Shown here piece by piece: positions 1 to 7,211 of a stretch of DNA of 64,000 nucleotides. Under the pieces are notes generated by a model. It did not search any database, had not been told where the DNA came from, and saw only the letters and a program-made list of their open reading frames with translations. Numbering within the stretch: the first letter of the stretch is position 1; each line of letters starts with the position of its first letter. Position numbers and translations under genes: made by a program. Source of the DNA: Palsa-504 sp963789225. GTDB lineage: Bacteria > Actinomycetota > Actinomycetes > Streptosporangiales > Streptosporangiaceae. Location of the stretch: NCBI GenBank assembly GCA_963789225.1, contig CAWBKD010000046.1:248001-312000 (forward strand), read 5' to 3'.

Positions 1-1
1 C

Positions 2-193
2 GAGGTCAAGGCCGACGTCGAACGCCGGCGCGCCGCGGCCCAGCGCGAGGTCGACGACCTCACCAGGCAGCAGGACAGCATCGCCAGCCACCTCGCGCAG
101 GTGCGCCAGGTGCTCGGCGGGCAGCTGCCAGGCACGGATGCGGTGCCGGCGGCACAGGCAAAGCCGGCCATCGCCGGTGACTCTAATGAATAA
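2..193 (+). CDS. C-terminal end of a DivIVA-like coiled-coil protein (partial)
   Basis: Only the last 63 codons are present; the reading frame is open from the window edge and stops at TAA 191-193. The visible peptide is a charged heptad-like coiled coil (ERRRAAAQREVDDLTRQQ, then a run ending QVRQVLGG) followed by a short Ala/Pro-rich tail. This tail pattern is usual in actinobacterial DivIVA/Wag31-like and cellulose-binding-protein-like polar scaffold proteins, which organise growth or division sites at the membrane. The N-terminal DivIVA domain that would prove it lies outside the window. The 3' end overlaps the convergent oxidoreductase gene by 11 bases. The coding sense is clear; the family is an inference. 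Confidence 0.6.
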   Translation, partial: EVKADVERRRAAAQREVDDLTRQQDSIASHLAQVRQVLGGQLPGTDAVPAAQAKPAIAGDSNE

Positions 194-1469
194 CCGGGCC
201 TGGCGTGGTCGGCCTTCTCGGTGTGAACTCGTCGGAGGCAGCGTGGTCATCGGCTAACCTCCTGGCCGGCATGGCGGCGGCCACCGCCTTCTCATCGGGG
301 AACGCACCGGGCTCGAACCGGTCGAGCCGGTACCTGGACGCGTCGACCCAGTCCGACCCGCCTGTGTGTATCACCTCGGCCATCAGCCTGCCCAGCCCGG
401 GCCCGTGCGTGACACCCATCTCGTTGTCGCCGGCGATAACGTACAGCCCGCCGGCGCCGGGCACCGGCCCGGCCAGGAAGGTGCGGTCCGGCGTCATCAC
501 CGGAACGCCCTGCAGCCACCACCCCACCGAGGTGTCGTGCCCCGGGATCAGCGCGCGCAGGTCCGGCCCGAGCCCGGCGAGCAGCCGGTCAAGCAGCACG
601 GCGTGCCGTGGCCTCGGCTCGCCGGCCGAATCGAAGACCGGGTCGTCCAGCTCAAAGGACGGTGCGTAGCCGTCCCCGTTTCCCCAGGTCAATCCGGATC
701 GGTGGGCGCGCAGCCAGAGCCCGTAGCGGTCGGGCACCATGATGGTTGGCATCGTGTCGGGCACCGCGGACGGCGGCGAGACGACCCGGGTCGCCACCAT
801 GCGCAGCACCGGCAGCCGCCAGCCCGCGTCGCCGAGCAGGTCGTTGGTCCAGGCGCCGCAGGCCAGCACGACGGTCTGCGCCCGGATCGGGCCAGCGTCG
901 GTCCGGACCCCGGCCACCCGGCTGCCCGACGACAGCAAGCCCCTGACCCGGGTACGCTCGGCCAGCAGCCCGCCGGCATCGATGACCCGCGCGGCCAGCG
1001 CCCGGGTGGCCCGGCCCGCGCTGACCTGGATGCCGCCGGGGTGCAGCACACCGCCGAGCACGCTTCCGGCCGCGACGACGCCGCCGGTGATGGCCGCGAC
1101 CTCGGTCGGCGTGAGTTGCCTGGTGTCCGGCGGCGCGAACGGATGCCGTGCTACCGTCGCCACCCACCGGTCCCAGCCGTCCTGGGTGGTGGCCAGGAAC
1201 AGGTTACCGTTGGCCAGGCAGTCCGCGTTCGGCAGCGCGCGGTAGTAGCCGATGCTGTACCGCTCCAGCTCCAGCTCCGCCGCGGTGAGGAAGTGCGCGT
1301 ACCCGGCGGCCCACAGGCCGACGAACCCCGCGCCCGCGCCCGAGGTAGCGGCGGCCGGGGTGGCCGCGTCGAGGACCATGACCCGGCCGACGCCACGGTC
1401 CAGCAGATGGCAGGCGAGCGAGGTGCCCAGCACCCCCGCGCCCACGATCAGCACGTCGACGTCATTCAT
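183..1469 (-). CDS. FAD-dependent oxidoreductase, DAO/sarcosine-oxidase-like
   Basis: The 428-residue product opens with a Rossmann FAD-binding motif (VLIVGAGVLGTSLACHLLD) and ends with the conserved C-terminal FAD contact region of the family (VIAGDNEMGVTHGPGLG). DAO-family enzymes oxidise amines or D-amino/N-methyl amino acids using FAD. The substrate cannot be read from the sequence. The start is taken at ATG 1469, immediately before the FAD motif, because upstream codons in this frame look non-coding. The ATG sits in GAATGAATGA, overlapping the TGA of a short, apparently truncated upstream frame on the same strand (about 1463-1545). The gene may therefore once have been the coupled second gene of an operon whose first gene is lost. 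It is convergent with the preceding gene. Confidence 0.85.
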   Translation of the reverse strand: MNDVDVLIVGAGVLGTSLACHLLDRGVGRVMVLDAATPAAATSGAGAGFVGLWAAGYAHFLTAAELELERYSIGYYRALPNADCLANGNLFLATTQDGWDRWVATVARHPFAPPDTRQLTPTEVAAITGGVVAAGSVLGGVLHPGGIQVSAGRATRALAARVIDAGGLLAERTRVRGLLSSGSRVAGVRTDAGPIRAQTVVLACGAWTNDLLGDAGWRLPVLRMVATRVVSPPSAVPDTMPTIMVPDRYGLWLRAHRSGLTWGNGDGYAPSFELDDPVFDSAGEPRPRHAVLLDRLLAGLGPDLRALIPGHDTSVGWWLQGVPVMTPDRTFLAGPVPGAGGLYVIAGDNEMGVTHGPGLGRLMAEVIHTGGSDWVDASRYRLDRFEPGAFPDEKAVAAAMPARRLADDHAASDEFTPRRPTTPGPVIH

Positions 1470-1725
1470 TGGCGGCCCCCAGCAGGTCGGCGTAGCAGCA
1501 GTAGAAGTCGATCGCGGCGGCCTCGTCAATGCCGAGCGGTCCCGGCTAGTGGGCCGGTGACCGGACGCCAAGCTAGCCTAGTCGATCGCATCAGGTCGAT
1601 AGTGGACCGTCAGGTTGCTGTACTTAATGGTCGTCAGAAGATCTTGCGGCATACTGGAGCAAACGACCGTCTGTGACCATAGCCAGGAATTCGTTAACCT
1701 TATTGCCGGATGGGAGAACAAGGAC

Positions 1726-2574
1726 GTGTCCTTTTCGACCCTGATCTCTTCGACTCAGGCCGCCAGCCACCTTTCAGATCGCCGATGGGTTTTCGTTGAC
1801 TGCCGATTCGTTCTAGGTCGCACCTCGGAAGGGTATCAACGCTACCTGGCTAACCACATTAGAGGAGCAGTGTATGCGGATCTTGAGAGAGATCTCTCCG
1901 GTCCGGTTGAGGCAGGAGTATCAGGCCGTCATCCGCTACCAGATGAAGCTTCCTTTTCCGCAACCATGTCCCGTCTCGGCATTGACTCTTCCATCCAGGT
2001 AGTCACCTACGATGAATCGTCAGGTGCCATGGCGGCCGCACGGCTCTGGTGGCTTCTCAGATGGGCAGGTCACGAATCAGTAGCCGTACTAGACGGCGGC
2101 TTTGCGGCATGGCAAAGTGAGGGCCTGCCCACCAGCAATGGACTCGAAACTGTCGGATACCGGAATTTCATAGGTAACTTCAGACCAGAATTGGTTGCTA
2201 GCGGGCCTCAGGTGCATGCGATGATAGAACATAGTGGAATAGTAGTAGACTCACGCACTCCTGATAGATATCGCGGCGAAAACGAGACGATCGATCGCGT
2301 AGCCGGGCATATACCGACTGCTCGATCAATACCTTATACAGAAAATGTCGATTCCAGCGGGAGGTTTCTGCCAAAACAGCAACTAGCCGCTCGCTTTTCT
2401 GAACTTCCAAGCGAATCCACAGAAGAGGCCGTGTTCTACTGCGGTTCCGGCGTTACCGCAGCGCACAATATCCTTGCTATTGCTCATGCCCGATCCCAAT
2501 TCCCTAAATTGTATCCCGGTTCTTGGAGCGAATGGATCAATGATCCATTCGCTCCAATAGCTTCCGGTCCGTAG
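1726..2574 (+). CDS. Thiosulfate/3-mercaptopyruvate sulfurtransferase (tandem rhodanese), low-GC
   Basis: The 282-residue protein has two rhodanese domains (about 1-135 and 160-282). The C-terminal domain carries the active loop CGSGVT with the catalytic Cys at about residue 239, and the family ending GSWSEW..DP. Enzymes of this type move sulfane sulfur from thiosulfate or 3-mercaptopyruvate to an acceptor. The CGSGVT loop favours mercaptopyruvate. The GTG start at 1726 is chosen for the GGGAG site nine bases upstream and for the domain length. Base composition is far below that of every neighbour: many A/T third positions and codons such as ATA and TTA. The gene is flanked by an operon remnant on one side and rnpB on the other. 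This strongly suggests horizontal acquisition. A 35-bp palindrome lies in its last codons. Confidence 0.88.
   Translation: MSFSTLISSTQAASHLSDRRWVFVDCRFVLGRTSEGYQRYLANHIRGAVYADLERDLSGPVEAGVSGRHPLPDEASFSATMSRLGIDSSIQVVTYDESSGAMAAARLWWLLRWAGHESVAVLDGGFAAWQSEGLPTSNGLETVGYRNFIGNFRPELVASGPQVHAMIEHSGIVVDSRTPDRYRGENETIDRVAGHIPTARSIPYTENVDSSGRFLPKQQLAARFSELPSESTEEAVFYCGSGVTAAHNILAIAHARSQFPKLYPGSWSEWINDPFAPIASGP
2523..2557. repeat. 35-bp near-perfect palindrome inside the sulfurtransferase 3' end
   Basis: Two 17-base arms (first arm TTGGAGCGAATGGATCA) are exact reverse complements around a single central A. They span codons for the WSEWINDPFAP motif. As RNA this would fold into a long stem with a small loop about 20 bases before the stop codon. 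It could act as a 3' processing or termination structure, or be a cruciform or protein-binding site. It is much longer than expected by chance. Confidence 0.85.
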
Positions 2575-2610
2575 AGATCGTTTACGTCGCAGGCCGAGGG
2601 CCACGCGAAG

Positions 2611-3000
2611 GGGGTGAGTCGGCCTGTAGGCCGGGTTCTGTGCGCCCGCTTGCGCGGGGCGGCGGTCATCCATCTGGGACTGCCGTTGCCGGCAGCCTCG
2701 TGCGGTCTACCCGCGAGCATCGGGCGGGCCGCCCTCAATCGCTCGCGCAGGAAGCTTCAGCTTCCCTTTTGACCTTGCTCCTGGTGGGGTTTACCGAGCC
2801 GCCGCAGTCACCTGCGGCGCTGGTGGTCTCTTACACCGCCGTTTCACCCTTACCCCGCGTCAGACGCGGGGCGGTCTGTTTTCTGTGGCACTGTCCCGCG
2901 GGTCGCCCCGGGTCGGCGTTACCGACCACCCTGCCCTGTGGAGCCCGGACCTTCCTCGCCGGGCCTGCGCCCGGCGCGACCGCCCGGCCGACTCACCCGC
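2611..3000 (-). ncRNA. rnpB: RNase P RNA (type A)
   Basis: Read on the minus strand, the segment contains the universally conserved RNase P RNA blocks. Near the 5' end is GAGGAAAGTCCGGGCTCC (complement of 2940-2957). At the 3' end is ACAGAACCCGGC followed by a TACAGGCCGACTC terminus pairing with the 5' GAGTCGGCC strand of P1. The length (about 390 nt) and GC-rich helices fit the actinobacterial type A ribozyme, which matures tRNA 5' ends together with RnpA. A possible -10 element (TATCCT, complement of 3005-3010) lies just upstream of the 5' end. No protein is encoded here; small open frames across it are shadows. The exact ends are good to a few bases. Confidence 0.96.
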
Positions 3001-3079
3001 ATTAAGGATACGCCGACCCCGGTCGCGGCCGGGGTCTGCGTGCTAGGCTCCTGGCCGCGTCCAAACGGGAGGTGATCGC

Positions 3080-3151
3080 GTGTTCTTCTTGATCCGGACC
3101 ATCGTCAGGTGGTTCAAGCGCCGTAAGCAGCAGGGTCAGCCGCCGCAATAA
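3080..3151 (+). CDS. Candidate 23-residue basic peptide
   Basis: A GTG start at 3080 is preceded by an excellent Shine-Dalgarno site (GGGAGGTGA, 3067-3075), and the frame stops at TAA 3149-3151. The predicted peptide has a short hydrophobic/aromatic head (VFFLIRTIVRWF) and a Lys/Arg/Gln tail (KRRKQQGQPPQ), so it is amphipathic and could sit at the membrane. It lies between the rnpB promoter and the convergent PMT-like gene and is probably monocistronic. I do not recognise the family. The ribosome site is the main support; conservation would have to confirm it. Confidence 0.4.
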   Translation: MFFLIRTIVRWFKRRKQQGQPPQ

Positions 3152-3156
3152 CCGCC

Positions 3157-4794
3157 TCAGCCGACCGGGCCGGGAACCTCGGCGGGCAGGTTATCCGGTT
3201 GCTCGACGACCTGGGCGGGGGCGGCGGGCCGGACGCGGGCGGGCGCGAACGCGAGGCCCGCGGCTAGGCCGGCGAAGGGAAGGACCGGGAGCAGGTAGCG
3301 GTAGTCGAAGTCGGCGACCGCGATCGGGGAGACGAGCAGCACGATGCCGGTGACCCACGGCATCATGCTGCCGGTGCGGCGGGACCAGGTCAGCCGGGGC
3401 TGGCGCTGCCGGAGCCCTTCGATCCGCACCACCCCGCCGAGCCCGACGAGCAGGATCAGCCCGAGCAGCGGCCCCCAGGTGTAGACGATGTGCTCGTACA
3501 GGGCGATCAGGGCTGCGAACGGCTCGACGATCGTGCTCGGATTGGCGTGGCCGTAGTGCACCGCGTCCTCGTAGGCGGTGCCGCCGGGAATCCAGGTGTC
3601 CTTTGAAATGCTGGCGTTGGACGGGAGCGTCTGCGGACTCAGCGGGAAGTTGTAGTAGGACACTGTGCCTGGGTCCGGGTACGCATGCCGCGGCCACTCG
3701 ACCACGAGCGCGAGACCCTTGATCACCGACTCCGCGTAGCCGATTGGCTGGGCCTCGACCGCGCGGATGGCGAACTTCGTCAGAAGTGAGTTGTTGGCGG
3801 CGCTCACCGGGCCGCCTGGCAGGAGGCTGTGCACCTGCGGCGCGTGCCAGATGTAGTCACCCGGCGCCGTGCGGCTCGACGGCGAGCCGGTGGGGCAGAC
3901 CTTCAGTTCGTTGGCGGGCGGCTTGATGACCGAGCACTCGGCGAACGAGGACACCCGTCCCCACAGGTAGAACCCCTCGGACCGGGTCAGGTTGTAGGAG
4001 CCGTACCAGTGGTGGAAATAGCTCGCGTAGGCCGCCACCGGGGCCAGGCAGCCGACGGCGAGCGCCACCGCCGCCAGCCAGCCGCGCCATTTCTTCCAGC
4101 CCTGCCTGATCGCGCGGTAGATCATGAAGACGGGGAACAAGGCGAGCAGGGGCAAGCCCTCACTGCGCACGTCCACCGCATAGCCGATCAGCAGCCCCGC
4201 CACGAGCGCGGTGGGCCACGGAGTCCGGTAGCGCCACAGAATCAGCAGCAGCGCCAGCATGACGAGGAAGGTGAACAGGGCCTCGGCCATCACCAGGTGC
4301 TCGTCTTCGATCTCGAAACCGTCAAGCAGCACCGGCAGCGTGGCCAGCGTGGCCCACAGCTTCGGCACCCCGGCGCGAAGGGCCAGCACGTAGACCATGA
4401 CCCCGATGCCCAGCCCCATCAGGTGCTGCAGGCCGGTCACCAGCGTGAAGCTGTGGAACGGCAGCAGGATCCGCAGGAACAGCGAGTAGCCCGTGGTCTT
4501 GGACAGGTCCGGCCGCGGCAGCACGTCCCGCAGGAACCGCCAGTAGCCCGTTGCGTTGGACATGCCCGGCCGCAGCGCGGAGCCCACGTAGACGTAGGAG
4601 TCGCCGGAGAACCACAGCGCGCCCGGGTAGGCGATCATCGTCACCAGCCGGAGGACCGCGCCCGCGGCGAGCGCGATCGTGAACTGCGGGTGGCGCGCGA
4701 CGAGCTCGCGCATCCGCCGCACCAGGGGGGAGCGTGAAAAGCCTGCGAGCACGCCGATCCCTTCTCCGGACCGCGGGACACCCGAGGATAGCAC
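3157..4794 (-). CDS. Polytopic membrane glycosyltransferase, PMT/ArnT-like (GT-C)
   Basis: The 545-residue protein has roughly ten or more hydrophobic helices. An early extracytoplasmic acidic motif (SGDSYVYV, after the first membrane helix) matches the catalytic first loop of GT-C enzymes, which use polyprenyl-phosphate sugars. A large soluble loop (about residues 270-400) sits mid-protein, with more helices after it. It probably adds a sugar from a lipid carrier to a cell-surface polymer or protein on the outer face of the membrane. The GTG start at 4794 has GGAG eight bases upstream. It is the last gene of a minus-strand run (GT, dehydrogenase, GT, this gene) with gaps of only 11-20 bases, so an operon is likely. 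The acceptor is unknown. Confidence 0.75.
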   Translation of the reverse strand: MLSSGVPRSGEGIGVLAGFSRSPLVRRMRELVARHPQFTIALAAGAVLRLVTMIAYPGALWFSGDSYVYVGSALRPGMSNATGYWRFLRDVLPRPDLSKTTGYSLFLRILLPFHSFTLVTGLQHLMGLGIGVMVYVLALRAGVPKLWATLATLPVLLDGFEIEDEHLVMAEALFTFLVMLALLLILWRYRTPWPTALVAGLLIGYAVDVRSEGLPLLALFPVFMIYRAIRQGWKKWRGWLAAVALAVGCLAPVAAYASYFHHWYGSYNLTRSEGFYLWGRVSSFAECSVIKPPANELKVCPTGSPSSRTAPGDYIWHAPQVHSLLPGGPVSAANNSLLTKFAIRAVEAQPIGYAESVIKGLALVVEWPRHAYPDPGTVSYYNFPLSPQTLPSNASISKDTWIPGGTAYEDAVHYGHANPSTIVEPFAALIALYEHIVYTWGPLLGLILLVGLGGVVRIEGLRQRQPRLTWSRRTGSMMPWVTGIVLLVSPIAVADFDYRYLLPVLPFAGLAAGLAFAPARVRPAAPAQVVEQPDNLPAEVPGPVG

Positions 4795-4809
4795 GCTCTT
4801 TACTCCGTG

Positions 4810-5916
4810 TTAGGCCACCTTCGCCCAGGCTTCCAGCTGGGCGACGAAGGCCCGGGCGTCGGTCGGCCAGCCGAGGAAACCGCGCGCGGCCTCGTGGCCG
4901 CGGCTGCCCATCTTCGCCCGTAGGGAAGCGTCCCCGGCCAGCTGGAGCACCGCGTCCGCCGCCGCTTGGGGGTCGCCGAACGGCACCACGAGCCCGCACT
5001 CGTAGCGGGTGACGAGCTCGACGGCGGCCGGCAGGGGCGTGGTCACCACCGGCACCCCGCGCGCCATGTACTCGACGACCTTGGTGGGCATCGAGTGCCG
5101 GAAGTTCGGCTCGTCCTGGAGCAGGGAAAGGCCGGCCACCGCGCCATCGATCATGGGCATGGCCTGATCGTTCGGGACGAACCCGGGCCAGCGGATCAGG
5201 CCCCCGGCCTGCGCGGGCTCGATCCGCGCCCGGGCCTGCCCGTCGGCCTGGCCGACCAGCTCCACCGAGATGCCGTGCGGGCGCAGCAGGGCGGCCAGCT
5301 CCACCATCTCGCCGACACCGCGGTCCAGCGACAGGTGGCCGACGTAGATGACCCGCTGGTCGTCGCCGGGAGGAGCCGGAGGGGCCGGGGTCTCGGGCAC
5401 GTAGGTGGTGTTCGGCACCACCGGGTGCGGGCGGCGGAACCTCGAGACGTACCCCTGCTCGGCCAGGATCAGGTGCACGCGCCGCTCGGCGGTGCGTTCC
5501 GCGGCGCGGGTGGCCAGGGCGATCGCGGGGCGCAGCGGGCGCGGGAGCCACGGCTTGGTGCTCAGCGCCGCGGCGGTGTCCTCATGGACGTCCCAGATGG
5601 TCGGGGGGCGCTTGCGCCTGGGGGGCAGCGCCAGGAGCAGCTCGGGATCGTGGATGAGCAGCAGGTCGGCATCCGCACTGTGGACGGCGAGGGCCCGGCG
5701 TGCGGCGAGCAGCGCGCCGAGCCTGCGCCGGCCCACCGCACGCGGGACTGGAATGGCGCGAAGGTTCGAGTCGCGGCGTTCGGGATAAAAATTTTCTGCG
5801 TCAAACGGGGCGATGTAGGTCACCTCGTGACCGGCGTCCAGCAGGGCCCGGATCTGCCGGTGGTAGATGCGCGCGTCTGCGGGGTGGTGGACGATCGTGC
5901 ACACGACTACCCGCAT
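4810..5916 (-). CDS. GT4-like glycosyltransferase
   Basis: The 368-residue product is a two-lobed GT-B enzyme. The N-terminal lobe starts MRVVVCTIVHHPADARIYHR, the usual opening of GT4 proteins in exopolysaccharide loci. The C-terminal nucleotide-binding lobe has the VIYVGHLSLDRGV hinge and a P-T-K-V-V-E-Y-M-A-R-G-V-P-V-V donor-site motif (around residues 275-290). It would transfer a sugar from a nucleotide donor to a lipid-linked glycan in the cytoplasm. It sits 16 bases downstream of the UDP-sugar dehydrogenase and 15 upstream of the PMT-like gene on the same strand. Donor and acceptor are not deducible. Confidence 0.85.
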   Translation of the reverse strand: MRVVVCTIVHHPADARIYHRQIRALLDAGHEVTYIAPFDAENFYPERRDSNLRAIPVPRAVGRRRLGALLAARRALAVHSADADLLLIHDPELLLALPPRRKRPPTIWDVHEDTAAALSTKPWLPRPLRPAIALATRAAERTAERRVHLILAEQGYVSRFRRPHPVVPNTTYVPETPAPPAPPGDDQRVIYVGHLSLDRGVGEMVELAALLRPHGISVELVGQADGQARARIEPAQAGGLIRWPGFVPNDQAMPMIDGAVAGLSLLQDEPNFRHSMPTKVVEYMARGVPVVTTPLPAAVELVTRYECGLVVPFGDPQAAADAVLQLAGDASLRAKMGSRGHEAARGFLGWPTDARAFVAQLEAWAKVA

Positions 5917-5932
5917 CGAGGCCTGCCTCGGG

Positions 5933-7198
5933 TCACAGGGCCTCGACGTGCGGGGCCGGCGGGAGAGCGCCGCGGGTGTCGAGCAGCAGGCGGGCCGCGC
6001 GGGTGAGCTGAGCCGGGTCGTAGGCCCGGTGGGCCTGCAGCAAGATGACCAGGTCGGCGCCGGCCAGGGCGGCCTCCAGGTCTTCGGCTCGGGGGATCGC
6101 CTGCCCGTCGACCTGCCAGTCGGGCACGTAGGGATCGTGGTAGCTGAGCTCCGCGCCGCGGTTGAGGAGCTTGCGGGCGAGCGGGCGGGCCGGCGATTCG
6201 CGCTGGTCGGCGATGTCGCGCTTGTAGGTCACGCCCAGGAGCAGCACCTTCGCCCCGTTGACCGCCTTGGCGTGGCGGTTGAGCAGTTCGGCGGCGCGGT
6301 CAGTGACGTAGCCGGGCATCCGGCCGTTGATTTCCTGGGCCAGCTCCACGAAACGGAACGGATAACCGAGCGTGCGGACCTTATAGGACAGGTAGTTGGG
6401 GTCGATCGGGATGCAGTGGCCGCCCACGCCAGGCCCGGGGTAGAACGGCTGGAACCCGAACGGCTTGGTCGACGCGCACCGGATCGCGTCCCACAGGTCG
6501 ACGTCCAGCTCCCTGGAGAAGATCAGCATCTCGTTGACCAGGGCGATGTTCACGTGCCTGTAGGTGTTCTCCAGCAGCTTGGCCATCTCCGCCTCGCGGG
6601 ACGACTTGGCCCGGACTACCTGGTCGCAGATCTGCGCGTAGAACGCCTCGGCCGCGTCCGTGCAGGACGGGGTGAGGCCACCGACGATCTTGGGCGTGTT
6701 GCGGAAGCCGTAGACCGGGTTGCCCGGGTCGATGCGTTCGGGTGAGAAGGCCAGCCAGAAGTCGATCCCGGCGGTCAGGCCGGACGCCTTCTCCAGCAGC
6801 GGGCGGACGACCTCTTCGGTGGTGCCCGGGTAGGTGGTCGACTCGAGCGACACCAGCGTCCCGGCCTTCAGCAGGTGGCCTGCCGTCTGCGCCGCGGCCC
6901 GGACCGCGCTCAGGTCGGGGCCGTCGGCCTCCGACAGCGGCGTCGGCACGCAGATCACGATGACGTCCTGGGCTTTCAGCGTGGTCTCGTCGGCGGTGGC
7001 CCGGAACCCCGCGGCGAGCATCTCGGCCACTTCGGCGTCGGTCATGTCATCGATGTGCGACCGCCCGGCCATCAGCCCGGCCACTTTCTGCTCGCTGGTG
7101 TCGTATCCGGTGACCCGGAACCCCGAGCGCACCGCCTGGATGGCCAGCGGGAGGCCGACGTAGCCGAGCCCGATCACCACAACGTCCTGCGCAGGCAA
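5933..7198 (-). CDS. UDP-N-acetylhexosamine 6-dehydrogenase (WecC/WbpA family)
   Basis: The 421-residue NAD-dependent nucleotide-sugar dehydrogenase oxidises the C6 hydroxyl of a UDP-HexNAc to the uronic acid. Visible features are the N-terminal GLGYVGLPLA Rossmann motif, ESTTYPGTTEE (typical of the WbpA/TviB branch), the catalytic lysine region AKLLENTYRHVN (about 206-217) and the catalytic Cys in GPGVGGHCIPIDP (Cys262). A C-terminal UDP-binding domain follows (LLLGVTYKRDIADQRESP). The start is TTG 7198 with a G-rich ribosome site. With the divergent wecB only 1.8 kb away, the likely product is UDP-ManNAcA, although the ESTTYPGTTEE signature also fits a UDP-GlcNAc dehydrogenase. It lies within a minus-strand surface-glycan operon. 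Confidence 0.9.
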   Translation of the reverse strand: MPAQDVVVIGLGYVGLPLAIQAVRSGFRVTGYDTSEQKVAGLMAGRSHIDDMTDAEVAEMLAAGFRATADETTLKAQDVIVICVPTPLSEADGPDLSAVRAAAQTAGHLLKAGTLVSLESTTYPGTTEEVVRPLLEKASGLTAGIDFWLAFSPERIDPGNPVYGFRNTPKIVGGLTPSCTDAAEAFYAQICDQVVRAKSSREAEMAKLLENTYRHVNIALVNEMLIFSRELDVDLWDAIRCASTKPFGFQPFYPGPGVGGHCIPIDPNYLSYKVRTLGYPFRFVELAQEINGRMPGYVTDRAAELLNRHAKAVNGAKVLLLGVTYKRDIADQRESPARPLARKLLNRGAELSYHDPYVPDWQVDGQAIPRAEDLEAALAGADLVILLQAHRAYDPAQLTRAARLLLDTRGALPPAPHVEAL

Positions 7199-7211
7199 TA
7201 TGCCCCCCTAG

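Noticed and set aside
366..1676. Long plus-strand open frame (436 codons) opposite the FAD oxidoreductase
   Set aside because: Antisense shadow typical of GC-rich DNA; its translation is Arg/Gly/Pro/His-rich with no motif, while the opposite strand has a clear FAD enzyme.
2383..2673. Minus-strand frame containing a YWSEWIIDPFAP-like peptide
   Set aside because: It is an echo of the sulfurtransferase C terminus caused by the 35-bp palindrome, and runs into rnpB.
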